Part shown: positions 1 through 8,240 of the stretch, one piece after another
Layout: each line of letters starts with the position of its first letter
Position numbering within the stretch: position 1 is the first letter of the stretch
Source of the DNA: Ectothiorhodospiraceae bacterium WFHF3C12
GTDB lineage: Bacteria; Pseudomonadota; Gammaproteobacteria; Nitrococcales; Nitrococcaceae
Direction of reading: 5' to 3'
DNA length: 64,000 nucleotides
Assembly: GCA_013519935.1 (NCBI GenBank)
Contig: JACDUA010000014.1
Coordinates: 1 to 64,000, forward strand
Notes under the pieces: model-generated
What the model saw: only the letters and a program-made list of their open reading frames with translations
Databases searched by the model: none
Told to the model about the DNA's origin: nothing
Translations under genes and position numbers: made by a program

Positions 1-6
1 GCTAGC

Positions 7-1035
7 TGTGACCTTCCAGTAGGTTGTTCACTCGGGACCTACCCGGAAGACTGGAGGTGCGAACCAAACCATCCCTCCAGGAGGCCCGAGTGAACAACCA
101 TCAAAATGCCCGATTGACCGTCTATGGTCGAGAGCTGCTGGTCCGCCGTGTCGTCGAGCACGGTCTGCGCCCCAGCGAGGCCGCGCAGGCCGCCGGGGTC
201 AGTACGCGCACGGCCTACAAGTGGCTGCGCCGCTATCGCGAAGGGGGCCGAGCGGCGCTGGCGAACCGCAGCTCCCGGCCCTCATGCTGCCCCCACGCGA
301 TCAGCGCCGGCTGCCGTGAGCGCATTATCGCGCGCCGCCGCACGCGCCAGTGCTACCACCAGATCAGCCAGGCCCTGGGTGTTGGGCGGGCCACCGTGGC
401 GCGGGTGCTGCGCCGGGCCGGGCTGAACCGTCTCGCCGACCTGGAGCCCGCCCCCGCGCCGCGGCGCTACGAGCATCCTCATCCCGGGGCGCTGGTGCAT
501 CTCGACATCAAAAAGCTCGGGCGCTTTCAACGCCCCGGCCACCGCGCTACCGGGGACCGTCAAGCCGGCCATTCCGCGGGCGCCGGCTGGGAGTACGTGC
601 ACGTGAGCATCGACGATCACTCGCGCATCGCCACCGCCAGCATCCACGCCGACGAGCGCGCCGGCAGCGCCTGGCGCGCGCTGCTGCAGGCGGTGCGCTA
701 CTACCGCCGCCTCGGCGTGCGCGTCGAGCGGGTGCTCACCGACAACGGCGCCTGCTACCGCTCCCGGGGATTTTGGCGCCTGTGCCGGCGCCTTGGTATC
801 CGCCACAAACGCACCCGCCCCTATACGCCCCGCACCAACGGCAAAGCCGAGCGCTTTATCCAGACCGCGCTGCGCGAGTGGGCCTATGCCCGCGCCTACC
901 AACACTCCGAGCAGCGTGCTCGCCACCTGCCGTACTGGCTGCACCAGTACAACTGGCACCGGCCTCACGCTAGCCTCGGCAAACGTCCACCCGTCTCGCG
1001 CCTTCCAGGCGTGAACAACCTGGTGGGTTTACACA
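7..1035 (+). mobile_element. Complete IS481-family insertion sequence with target duplication
   Basis: The element has imperfect terminal inverted repeats of about 24 bp. The left end starts TGTGACC and carries AGGTTGTTCA; the right end, read inward, starts TGTGTAAACC and carries the same AGGTTGTTCA. It is flanked by a perfect 6-bp direct repeat GCTAGC at 1-6 and 1036-1041. This fits the NCTAGN target described for IS481. One DDE transposase gene fills the interior. Ends, duplication and frame are all intact, so the insertion looks recent. Confidence 0.9.
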
Positions 1036-1040
1036 GCTAG
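90..1040 (+). CDS. IS481-family DDE transposase
   Basis: This transposase would cut and rejoin the ends of its own IS. An N-terminal helix-turn-helix of the Leu-zipper/HTH_28 kind (EAAQAAGVSTRTAYKWLRRY) is followed by an rve integrase core. The likely acidic residues lie in VHLDIKKLG, in LTDNGACY and in the NGKAERF block. It has 316 residues, normal for IS481. I chose GTG at 90 because an AGGAGG ribosome site (79-84) sits 5 nt upstream; a TTG at 24 would add 22 residues inside the terminal repeat. The TAG stop (1038-1040) lies in the duplicated target GCTAGC, so the host target site supplies the stop codon. Confidence 0.9.
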   Translation: MNNHQNARLTVYGRELLVRRVVEHGLRPSEAAQAAGVSTRTAYKWLRRYREGGRAALANRSSRPSCCPHAISAGCRERIIARRRTRQCYHQISQALGVGRATVARVLRRAGLNRLADLEPAPAPRRYEHPHPGALVHLDIKKLGRFQRPGHRATGDRQAGHSAGAGWEYVHVSIDDHSRIATASIHADERAGSAWRALLQAVRYYRRLGVRVERVLTDNGACYRSRGFWRLCRRLGIRHKRTRPYTPRTNGKAERFIQTALREWAYARAYQHSEQRARHLPYWLHQYNWHRPHASLGKRPPVSRLPGVNNLVGLHS

Positions 1041-1139
1041 CCCCCGTGCCCACGGAAAACCGGTACGATTCGCAAAAAAGAGGGCCGGCGGCGGGATATG
1101 GGTCCACCCACCTCCGACGCTATTGCACGTTACGCCCTC

Positions 1140-2543
1140 TCAAACGTCAAGCGAGAGCTCCTTGATCTTGCGCGTCAGGGTGTTCCGGCCCCAGCCCAGA
1201 AGCTTCGCGGCCTCCTGGCGGCGCCCCCCGGTACGCCGCAGCGCCGAGACGATGAGAATGCGCTCGACCCGCTCGGGCACCTCGGCCAGCGCCCCTTCGT
1301 GGGCATCGGCCAGGGCCTGGTCGGCCCAGCGGGTCAGGGCGTCCTCCCAGTCCCCGCTGCCCTCGCCGTGGCGCTCGCCGCCCTGCTGGCCGATCTCGGG
1401 CGGCAGGTCCTCCATGCGTACTTCCTTGGCGCTGGCCATTACCGTGAGCCAGCGGCAGACGTTCTCCAGCTCGCGGACATTGCCCGGCCAGCCGTGGCCC
1501 ATGAGATAGCGCTCGACCTCGGGGGTGAGCACCTTGGTCTCCACGTTGAGCTCCTGGGCGGCCTTGGTGAGGAAATAGCGGGCCAGCATCGGGATATCGG
1601 TCTGGCGTTCGCGTAATGCCGGGAGGTGGACGCGAATGACGTTGAGCCGGTGGAAGAGGTCCTCTCGAAAACCACCGGACTTGACCATCTGCTCCAGGTC
1701 CTGGTGGGTCGCGGCGATGATGCGGACGTCCACGCGCTGAGGCGTATGGGCGCCCACCCGGTAGAACTCGCCGTCGGCCAACACGCGCAGGAGCCGGGTC
1801 TGCAGCTCCGCGGGCATGTCGCCGATCTCGTCGAGGAACAGCGTGCCCCCGTCGGCCTGCTCGAAACGGCCATGCCGCGTCTGATTGGCCCCGGTGAAGG
1901 CACCTTTCTCGTGGCCGAAGAGCTCGGACTCCATGAGGTCCCGGGGGATCGCCGCCATGTTCAGGGCGATGAACGGATGATCCGCCCGCGGGCTGTGCCG
2001 GTGCAGCGCCTGGGCGACCAGCTCCTTGCCGGTGCCGGACTCTCCGTTGATGAGGACCGTGATGTTGGAGCGCGACAGCCGGCCGATAGCCCGGAAGACC
2101 TCCTGCATGGCCGGGGCCTCGCCGATGATCTCCGGCACCCGTTGCTGGGTGCCGGCGTCCAGGCTGGTGGTGCTCTTTGCGCTATTGGCCGCCCGCTGCA
2201 CCAGCGCGACCGCGTCATCCACGTCGAAGGGCTTGGGCAGATACTCGAAGGCCCCGCCCTGGTAGGCCGAGACCGCGGCGTCGAGGTCCGAGTGGGCGGT
2301 AATGACGATCACCGGGAGGTTGGGATGGCGGCCGTGAACCGCGTCCAGCAGATCCAGCCCATTGAGCCCCGGCATCCGGATGTCGGTGATCATGACGGCC
2401 GGCCGCTCGCGGTCCAGCTCCGTCAGCGCGCTGTCGCCGTTCTCGAAGGAGGTGACGGTCCAGCCCGCCTGGCCCAGGGCCTTCTCCAGCACCCAGCGTA
2501 TGGACCGGTCGTCGTCGACAACCCAAACCGTCTTGTTCTGCAT
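1140..2543 (-). CDS. glnG: Nitrogen regulation response regulator NtrC (NR(I))
   Basis: A sigma-54 activator that, when phosphorylated by NtrB, drives glnA and other nitrogen-starvation promoters. The receiver domain (residues 4-120) has DDD at 10-12 and the phospho-acceptor Asp54 in TDIRMPG. The central AAA+ domain has Walker A GESGTGKE and the sigma-54 contact loop GAFTGA. The C-terminus is a Fis-type helix-turn-helix ([20 protein letters not shown]). Length is 467 residues, typical of NtrC. The ATG at 2543 gives the usual residue numbering; a GTG one codon earlier is also possible. It lies 99 bp downstream of ntrB in the same direction and is probably co-transcribed with it. Confidence 0.96.
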   Translation of the reverse strand: MQNKTVWVVDDDRSIRWVLEKALGQAGWTVTSFENGDSALTELDRERPAVMITDIRMPGLNGLDLLDAVHGRHPNLPVIVITAHSDLDAAVSAYQGGAFEYLPKPFDVDDAVALVQRAANSAKSTTSLDAGTQQRVPEIIGEAPAMQEVFRAIGRLSRSNITVLINGESGTGKELVAQALHRHSPRADHPFIALNMAAIPRDLMESELFGHEKGAFTGANQTRHGRFEQADGGTLFLDEIGDMPAELQTRLLRVLADGEFYRVGAHTPQRVDVRIIAATHQDLEQMVKSGGFREDLFHRLNVIRVHLPALRERQTDIPMLARYFLTKAAQELNVETKVLTPEVERYLMGHGWPGNVRELENVCRWLTVMASAKEVRMEDLPPEIGQQGGERHGEGSGDWEDALTRWADQALADAHEGALAEVPERVERILIVSALRRTGGRRQEAAKLLGWGRNTLTRKIKELSLDV

Positions 2544-2642
2544 CACTTCGACACCGCCTGTTCTGCTGTCCCGTTGATCGTGGCGAGGGACTCGCGCCCG
2601 GCCGGCCCGCTTTCCGGGTGGCTGGCCGGCGGGCGGTAAGCC

Positions 2643-3698
2643 CTATTCATCACGTTCCTCCAGAGGCAGGGAAATGGTGAATGTGGTGTTGCCGGGCTGG
2701 CTGCTGCACTCGACCAGCCCGCCGTGCTGGCTCACCAGGGTCTGGGCGATGGACAGTCCGATACCCGAGCCCTGGGCCCGGGTCGTCACCATCGGATAGA
2801 AGATCTGGTCCTGGAACTCGGGGGCGATTCCCGGGCCGTTGTCCACGATGTCGATGCGGGCCACCAGTTTGTGGGTGATGTTGCCGATGGTGAACAGCCG
2901 CTGGGTCCGCGTGCGCAGCAGGATCCGGCCGTCCTTCCCCACGGCCTGCATGGCGTTGCGCACGATGTTGAGCACGGCCTGGATGAGCTGGTCCGGCGCC
3001 ACCTGGATGTCGGGGATGCTGGGATCGTAGTCCCGGGAAATCTGGACCCCCTTGGGCGCCTCCGCCTGAACCAGGTGCCGTACCCGCTCCAGGATCTGGT
3101 GGATGTTCACCAGGCGTTTCTCGGGCTGGGCGTCGGGACCGAGCAGCCCGTTGACCAGGGCCTGCAGCCGGTCGGCCTCGCTGATGATCACCTGGGTGTA
3201 CTCCCGCAACTCGTCGTGGTCCAGCTCGCGGTCGAGGAGCTGGGCCGAGCCGCGTATCCCGCCGAGGGGGTTCTTGATCTCGTGGGCCAGGCCGCGGATT
3301 AGTTCGCGGATCGCCCGGTTCTGGGCGATGAGCCGGTGTTCCTTGCTGATCCGCAGATGCCGGTCCAGCGCCGTGAGCTCCAGCAGGATCCGCCCGTTCT
3401 CCATGGGCGTGACCGAGCATTCCACGGTGATGTAGTGCTCCGGGCCGGCGGCGATCTGGGTCTCGCGCTCGGTGTAGGTGGCCCCCTGGGCCACCGCGCG
3501 GTCGATGGCGTCGGTGAGCTTGGCGAACCCGGGCACCACCTTGCGGATGTCCTGTCCGTTGGTCTGCCGGGTGCTGACGCGAAACAGCACCTCAGCCGCC
3601 GGGTTCAGATAGTCCACGCGGTAGTGCTCGTCGATCAGCACCACGGCGGTGGCCAGGTTCTCCAGCAGGTCAAGGCGTTTGTTCTTGCGGATATTCAT
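2643..3698 (-). CDS. glnL: Nitrogen sensor histidine kinase NtrB (NR(II))
   Basis: A cytoplasmic sensor kinase/phosphatase that adds or removes phosphate on NtrC under control of a PII protein. An N-terminal PAS-like segment (LIDEHYRVDYLNPAAEVLF) precedes the dimerisation helix with the phospho-acceptor His in GLAHEIKNPLGGIRG. The ATPase domain follows, with the N box (NIVRNAMQA), the G1 box (DNGPGI) and the G2 box (GSGIGLSIA). I start at ATG 3698 (351 residues, the usual NtrB length); an open frame runs further upstream, but its extra 68 residues look unlike the family. No transmembrane segment is seen, as expected. Confidence 0.95.
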   Translation of the reverse strand: MNIRKNKRLDLLENLATAVVLIDEHYRVDYLNPAAEVLFRVSTRQTNGQDIRKVVPGFAKLTDAIDRAVAQGATYTERETQIAAGPEHYITVECSVTPMENGRILLELTALDRHLRISKEHRLIAQNRAIRELIRGLAHEIKNPLGGIRGSAQLLDRELDHDELREYTQVIISEADRLQALVNGLLGPDAQPEKRLVNIHQILERVRHLVQAEAPKGVQISRDYDPSIPDIQVAPDQLIQAVLNIVRNAMQAVGKDGRILLRTRTQRLFTIGNITHKLVARIDIVDNGPGIAPEFQDQIFYPMVTTRAQGSGIGLSIAQTLVSQHGGLVECSSQPGNTTFTISLPLEERDE

Positions 3699-3946
3699 CA
3701 CGACCACGGGATTTGCAAGAAACAGGCCAGTGCACGCTCCCGGCGCAGCGCGCCCCGAAACAGTGCTAACTGCGTGTTTCCCGGGGAGGGAAGGGTGTCG
3801 AGTCCAGGGCATTGTACGGTAAACGCTCTGCAGGACGCACCAAAGTGGTGCGTAACGGACGGCTCGTGATGGTGCGCGGGCGGCGACGATTGCCCGGGCC
3901 ATGCGCGTTCTGCCGGGGGAAGGCTCTCGGCTGCGGCGTGGCCGCC

Positions 3947-4480
3947 CTAGTTCACGGTGGGCTGGTGCTTGTAGAAGGTGATGGTCTCGCTGCGTTCGAG
4001 CTCTCGGCCGGCGGCGTCACGCACGACGGCGGTGATGGTGTGAGTACCGCGGTAGACCGGGCCGATGGCGAATTCCAGGCGCTCGCCACGGGCCGCCGTC
4101 TCGCCGTCGTACAGGATCTCCACGGTATGGCCGCGGCGCAGCTCCGGCTGTGCCGTGACGCGGACTGTAATCGTCTGCTCGACGCCCCGGATGGTGGCCT
4201 CCTGACCGGGCGAAGTGATGGCGACGCGCTCATAGGCCGGCGCATCGGCCCCTTCCGTGTCGGCCGTGCCTGAACGGCGCGGTGACGGCTGGCCGGGGGA
4301 TTCGTAGACGGTGGCCGGCGGCAGATCGATGGTCTCGGCACCCTCCGGCGGCTCGTCACCGTAGTGGATGTTGCCCTGCTCGTCCGTCCACTTGTAGATC
4401 TTGGCCGTGGCCGGCAGCGCGATAGCGAGCAGTACCAGCGCGATTACGAAGCGCGAAGGGCGCGAACGGCGGTCAGTCAT
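3947..4480 (-). CDS. DUF4124 domain protein, exported
   Basis: A 177-residue protein of unknown role. After a short basic start, a hydrophobic segment (FVIALVLLAIALPATA) looks like a cleavable signal peptide. The mature N-terminus carries the DUF4124 signature KIYKWTDEQGNIHYGDEPP. The C-terminal half is rich in beta-strand-like sequence with an Ig/fibronectin-like flavour (ITVRVTAQPELRRGHTVEI). I chose ATG 4480 because it begins the signal peptide and has GGAGTG upstream; an upstream in-frame start would place 26 extra residues before it. It sits between glnA and ntrB, an arrangement known in other gammaproteobacteria, but no link to nitrogen control is established. Confidence 0.85.
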   Translation of the reverse strand: MTDRRSRPSRFVIALVLLAIALPATAKIYKWTDEQGNIHYGDEPPEGAETIDLPPATVYESPGQPSPRRSGTADTEGADAPAYERVAITSPGQEATIRGVEQTITVRVTAQPELRRGHTVEILYDGETAARGERLEFAIGPVYRGTHTITAVVRDAAGRELERSETITFYKHQPTVN

Positions 4481-4551
4481 TGCGGCACTCCATGCGTTCT
4501 TACTTCCCTTATGCGTGCATGCGTCCCATTTTGCAACGGCTGAAGTCGATA

Positions 4552-4819
4552 CAGCCACGGATGGACACGGATTCTCGACCGGTTCCGCGGGCGGCGCGCC
4601 CAGGGGAGGAGCGTCGGTGTCGAAAGGAGGCCCCGGAAAGACTGTTATCTTCGCGTGTTGCGTAGGCCCGCGTTCGCCTCAATAACCGGCGACGGCTTGT
4701 GGGGGCGCCGTCCCCGCCGCGATACGGGCGCTATTGAGGCCCTGGAACGGTACCGAGTCACCAGTATTCAGTCGGAACATCCAGACGAATCCGTGTGCAT
4801 TTGCATTCATCCGCGGCCA
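4552..4819. repeat. MITE/REP-like element with inverted ends
   Basis: The 340-bp gap between the DUF4124 gene and the glnA terminator holds no gene. Its left part (4552-4577) reads GCCACGGATGGACACGGATT. Its right part (4786-4819), read on the minus strand, reads GGCCGCGGATGAATGCAAAT and continues to CACACGGATTC. The two ends are therefore imperfect inverted copies of one degenerate unit. A similar inverted pair lies at 28121-28264. The unit is built on iterated GGATGAACAC-like words, which suggests a small non-autonomous repeat. Confidence 0.5.
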
Positions 4820-4824
4820 GATCC

Positions 4825-4852
4825 AAAAAAAAGCCCCCGGTAACGGGGGCTT
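4825..4852 (-). terminator. Rho-independent terminator of glnA
   Basis: Read on the minus strand, the hairpin AGCCCCCG-TTAC-CGGGGGCT is followed at once by a run of T (the A tract at 4825-4832 on the plus strand). It begins about 20 bp past the glnA stop. It would separate most glnA transcription from the downstream DUF4124-ntrB-ntrC genes. Confidence 0.9.
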
Positions 4853-4873
4853 TCGGTTTGAACCGCGTCGCGC

Positions 4874-6289
4874 TCAGACGCTGTAGTAGAGGTCGAACTC
4901 CACCGGATGGGTGGTCATGCGCAGCAACTGGACTTCCTCGGCCTTGAGCGCCAGGTAACCGTCGATCATGTCGTCCGTGAATACACCGCCGGTGGTGAGG
5001 AACTCGCGGTCGTTGTCCAGGGCATTCAGGGCCTGCTCCAGGGAGAAGGCGACCTTGGGGATGTCCTTCTCCTCTTCCGGCGGCAGGTCGTAGAGGTCCT
5101 TGTCCATGGCGTCGCCGGGATGGATCTTGTTCTGGATGCCGTCCAGGCCCGCCATGAGCATGGCCGAGAACGCCAGGTAGGGGTTCGCGGTGCTGTCCGG
5201 GAAGCGGACCTCGATCCGGCGCGCCTTGGGGTTGGAGACCCAGGGGATACGCACCGAGGCGGAGCGGTTGCGGGCCGAATAGGCCAGCAGCACGGGCGCC
5301 TCGAAGCCCGGCACCAGGCGCTTGTAGCTGTTGGTGGAGGCGTTGGCGAAGGCGTTGATGGCCTGGGCGTGCTTGATGATGCCGCCGATGTAGTACAGCG
5401 CCGTCTCCGAGAGGCCGCCGTACTGGTCGCCGGCGAACAATGCTTCGCCCGTCCTGCCGATGGACTGGTGGACATGCATGCCGTTGCCGTTGTCACCGAC
5501 CAGCGGCTTGGGCATGAAGGTGGCGGTCTTGCCGAAGGCGGCGGCCACGTTGTGGACGCAGTACTTGAGCACCTGCAGCTCGTCGGCCTTCTTCACCAGG
5601 GTGTTGAACTTGGTGCCGATCTCGCACTGGCCGGCCGTGGCGACCTCATGGTGGTGAACCTCGGTTTCCAGGCCCATCTCCTCCATGGCGAGGCACATGG
5701 ACGCGCGCAGGTCATGCAGCGAGTCCACCGGCGGGACCGGGAAGTAGCCGCCCTTCACGCCCGGGCGATGGCCCATGTTGCCGTCCTGGTAGACGCGCTC
5801 GGAGTTCCACTGGGCCTCTTCGGAGTCGATCTTGTAGAAGCTGCCGGACATGTCGGCGCCCCAGCGGACATCGTCGAACACGAAGAACTCGGGCTCGGGG
5901 CCGAAGAAGGCCACGTCGCCGATGCCGGTGGACTGCAGGTAAGCCTCGGCCCGGCGGGCGACGGAGCGCGGGTCGCGCTCGTAGCCCTGCATGGTGCTGG
6001 GCTCGATGATATCGCAGGTCAGGTTGACCGTCGGCTCATCGTAGAACGGGTCGAGGACGGCGGTGGTGGCGTCGGGCATCATGATCATGTCCGACTCGTT
6101 GATGCCCTTCCAGCCCTGGATGGAGGAGCCGTCGAACATCTTGCCGTCTTCGAACATGCTCTCGTCCACGGTATGGGCCGGAACGGTCACGTGCTGCCAT
6201 TTGCCGCGGGTGTCCGTGAAACGGAGGTCAACGAACTGGGCCTCCGTCTCCTTGATGAGCTTGAGAACGTCGTCTGCGCTTTGGGTCAT
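4874..6289 (-). CDS. glnA: Type I glutamine synthetase
   Basis: Makes glutamine from glutamate, ammonia and ATP in the cytoplasm; it is the main ammonia-assimilating enzyme. The 471-residue length and motifs fit dodecameric GSI-beta: [10 protein letters not shown] near the N-terminus, the metal/glutamate site [20 protein letters not shown], and the ATP region [10 protein letters not shown]. The conserved tyrosine in [10 protein letters not shown] is the expected adenylylation site, so activity is probably controlled by GlnE. ATG 6289 is preceded by GGGAGGT at good spacing; longer upstream readings run through the promoter. Transcription appears to come from a sigma-54 promoter activated by NtrC. 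Confidence 0.98.
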   Translation of the reverse strand: MTQSADDVLKLIKETEAQFVDLRFTDTRGKWQHVTVPAHTVDESMFEDGKMFDGSSIQGWKGINESDMIMMPDATTAVLDPFYDEPTVNLTCDIIEPSTMQGYERDPRSVARRAEAYLQSTGIGDVAFFGPEPEFFVFDDVRWGADMSGSFYKIDSEEAQWNSERVYQDGNMGHRPGVKGGYFPVPPVDSLHDLRASMCLAMEEMGLETEVHHHEVATAGQCEIGTKFNTLVKKADELQVLKYCVHNVAAAFGKTATFMPKPLVGDNGNGMHVHQSIGRTGEALFAGDQYGGLSETALYYIGGIIKHAQAINAFANASTNSYKRLVPGFEAPVLLAYSARNRSASVRIPWVSNPKARRIEVRFPDSTANPYLAFSAMLMAGLDGIQNKIHPGDAMDKDLYDLPPEEEKDIPKVAFSLEQALNALDNDREFLTTGGVFTDDMIDGYLALKAEEVQLLRMTTHPVEFDLYYSV

Positions 6290-6344
6290 TGTCTTCGACC
6301 TCCCGTGAGAAGAATGCGCGTGGATGCGGTTCGGCCCCACTGTT

Positions 6345-6360
6345 AGCAGGAACCATGCCA
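6345..6360 (-). promoter_or_regulatory. Sigma-54 (-24/-12) promoter of glnA
   Basis: On the minus strand the sequence TGGCATGGTTCCTGCT matches the sigma-54 consensus TGGCAC-N5-TTGCA, with the invariant GG and GC dinucleotides exactly 10 nt apart. Transcription would begin near 6333, leaving a leader of about 44 nt before glnA. The NtrC-type sites upstream support the call. Confidence 0.85.
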
Positions 6361-6424
6361 GAGCCTGAAGTACCGCTCCGGCGGGTATTTTTGGTGCACG
6401 GGTGAGGGCCGTGCACCAGAGAAG

Positions 6425-6472
6425 TGCACCATCGGAGTGCGGTTGGGGCATCATACGCACCGAGATGGTGCA
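6425..6472 (-). promoter_or_regulatory. Paired NtrC-binding sites (enhancer) for glnA
   Basis: Site 1 (6456-6472), CGCACCGAGATGGTGCA, matches the 17-bp dyad TGCACC-N5-GGTGCA at 11 of 12 positions. Site 2 (6425-6441), TGCACCATCGGAGTGCG, matches at 10 of 12. Their centres are 31 bp apart, about three helical turns, and lie roughly 100 and 130 bp upstream of the predicted start. The enteric glnA enhancer has a similar layout. A further pair of arms, TGGTGCAC (6392-6399) and GTGCACCA (6411-6418), lies closer to the promoter. Confidence 0.75.
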
Positions 6473-6533
6473 GTGAGCGACGTCCCTAGCGGATCAATTT
6501 ATCACGGCCGAGTGCGGGCTGTCGGCAGGCCGA

Positions 6534-7055
6534 TCAATGGCGGGTACGGGTGTCGATAGTGGGCGAAGCTGGCTCGCTCTCCCCGGCGAAGCAGCCCGGC
6601 ATGAGCTCGGCCAGATCCGGCCGGTCGCGCAGGGCCCACAGCACGCCGGCCAGGGATTCGAAGGCATGGGCCAGACTGTCGTAAAGGTCGCCGAGGGAGG
6701 ACGGCGTGCCCTCGGCGACCTCGCTGTAGGCGGTGCGCCCGAGGTCGATGAAATAGCTCGGGCTTACCCGCCGGCGAACGGCCTGCTCCGGGAAGAGGCC
6801 GGCGTAGAGTAGGCACTGGTCGCCCACGTCGCGCAGGCTGGCCTTGCGGTAATGACCGCCCTCGGTGAGGGCATCGAGAAAGCGCAGTGCCAGGACGCTG
6901 CGGACCAGCTCGGGCCGGCCGAGGTAATGAAGCAGGGTCAGGACCAGGTAGCTCTCCCGCTCCTCGTCGAGGGGGAATTGTACCCGGTCGGCGGCCTCCT
7001 GAAGCACCCGTTGCCACGTGGCCGCCGCGCTGGATTCGAGGATTAGCTCAGTCAT
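6534..7055 (-). CDS. Conserved hypothetical protein upstream of glnA
   Basis: A 173-residue soluble, mostly helical protein that I do not recognise. The middle includes VLTLLHYLGRPELVRSVLALRFL and LYAGLFPEQAVRRRVSPSYF. The tail is acidic and low in complexity. There is no signal peptide, membrane segment or catalytic motif that I can name. ATG 7055 is preceded by GGGAGGG at 8-9 nt, which fixes the start against a longer frame. It points toward glnA, but the sigma-54 control region lies between them, so it is probably a separate unit. Confidence 0.75.
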   Translation of the reverse strand: MTELILESSAAATWQRVLQEAADRVQFPLDEERESYLVLTLLHYLGRPELVRSVLALRFLDALTEGGHYRKASLRDVGDQCLLYAGLFPEQAVRRRVSPSYFIDLGRTAYSEVAEGTPSSLGDLYDSLAHAFESLAGVLWALRDRPDLAELMPGCFAGESEPASPTIDTRTRH

Positions 7056-7218
7056 CGTCGTCACCCTCCCTCGCGCCGGCGCATTCGTGTCGGCGTCATA
7101 ACCCTCATTTAAGGCCGGCCGGCGGCAAGGCGCAAGCGGCGGCACACCGGACACGCAACGCTGGCTCGTTTTCAACCTAACCCCGCTCGCGGGAGAATAT
7201 TGTGCAGCACGTCACGGC

Positions 7219-7248
7219 CTTACATGGGCGGGAAGGCGCGCGGTATAC
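7219..7248 (+). promoter_or_regulatory. Possible sigma-70 promoter for glyQ
   Basis: A good -10 box, TATACT (7243-7248), lies about 90 bp before glyQ. A weak -35 candidate, CTTACA (7219-7224), is 18 bp upstream. The sequence between 7056 and 7340 shows no gene. Confidence 0.4.
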
Positions 7249-7340
7249 TCACTCGCCTGTCCGGCCGGGGGCGCCAGTGAACCATCAGCAAACCGCACGG
7301 GCCGGAAAACACATCGGACTGACGTCGGGAACCGGCAGGA

Positions 7341-8240
7341 ATGACCTTTCAAGAGCTGATCCTCGCCCTGCAGCGATACTGGGCCGAGCGGGGCTGCGTG
7401 GTATTGCAGCCGCTGGACATGGAAGTGGGCGCGGGCACCTTCCATCCCGCGACCTTTCTCCGCGCCATCGGCCCGGAGCCCTGGAATGCCGCCTACGTCC
7501 AGCCCTCCCGGCGCCCCACGGACGGGCGCTACGGCGAGAATCCCAATCGCCTGCAGCATTATTACCAGTTTCAGGTGGTGATGAAGCCCTCGCCGCTGGA
7601 CTTCCAGGACCTGTATCTCGGCTCGCTGGAGGCCCTGGGCTTCGACCCGCTGACCCACGACGTGCGCTTCGTCGAGGACAACTGGGAATCCCCGACGCTG
7701 GGGGCCTGGGGACTGGGCTGGGAGGTCTGGCTCAATGGCATGGAGATCACCCAGTTCACGTATTTCCAGCAGGTGGGCGGCCTGGACTGCGACCCGGTCA
7801 TGGGCGAGATCACCTACGGCCTGGAGCGCATCGCCATGTACGTCCAGGACGTGGACAGCGTCTACGACCTGGTGTGGACCCGGGGGCCATCCGGCGACGT
7901 AACCTATGGCGACGTCTTCCTCCAGAACGAGCAGGAGATGTCCCGGTACAACTTCGAGGAGGCCGACGTGGACAGCCTGTTCGGCTGGTTCGACACCTGC
8001 GAATCCGAGAGCCGGCGACTGGTCGCGGAGGGCCTGGCGCTGCCCGCATACGAAATGGCCCTGAAGGCCTCCCATACATTCAATCTACTGGATGCCCGCC
8101 ACGCCATCTCGGTGACCGAGCGCCAGGGCTACATTCTTCGCGTCCGCACCCTGGCGCGCGGCGTGGCCGAGGCCTACTACAACAGCCGCGAGGCGCTGGG
8201 ATTCCCGCTGGCCGCCGAGGAGGACAGGAACCATGGCTGA
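7341..8240 (+). CDS. glyQ: Glycyl-tRNA synthetase alpha subunit
   Basis: The catalytic subunit of the alpha2-beta2 glycyl-tRNA synthetase; it activates glycine and charges tRNA-Gly with the beta subunit. The 299-residue length is typical. Class II synthetase motifs are visible: [19 protein letters not shown] at the start, [20 protein letters not shown] (motif 2 region) and [19 protein letters not shown] (motif 3 region). The gene overlaps glyS by 8 bp, the usual translationally coupled layout. Confidence 0.97.
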   Translation: MTFQELILALQRYWAERGCVVLQPLDMEVGAGTFHPATFLRAIGPEPWNAAYVQPSRRPTDGRYGENPNRLQHYYQFQVVMKPSPLDFQDLYLGSLEALGFDPLTHDVRFVEDNWESPTLGAWGLGWEVWLNGMEITQFTYFQQVGGLDCDPVMGEITYGLERIAMYVQDVDSVYDLVWTRGPSGDVTYGDVFLQNEQEMSRYNFEEADVDSLFGWFDTCESESRRLVAEGLALPAYEMALKASHTFNLLDARHAISVTERQGYILRVRTLARGVAEAYYNSREALGFPLAAEEDRNHG

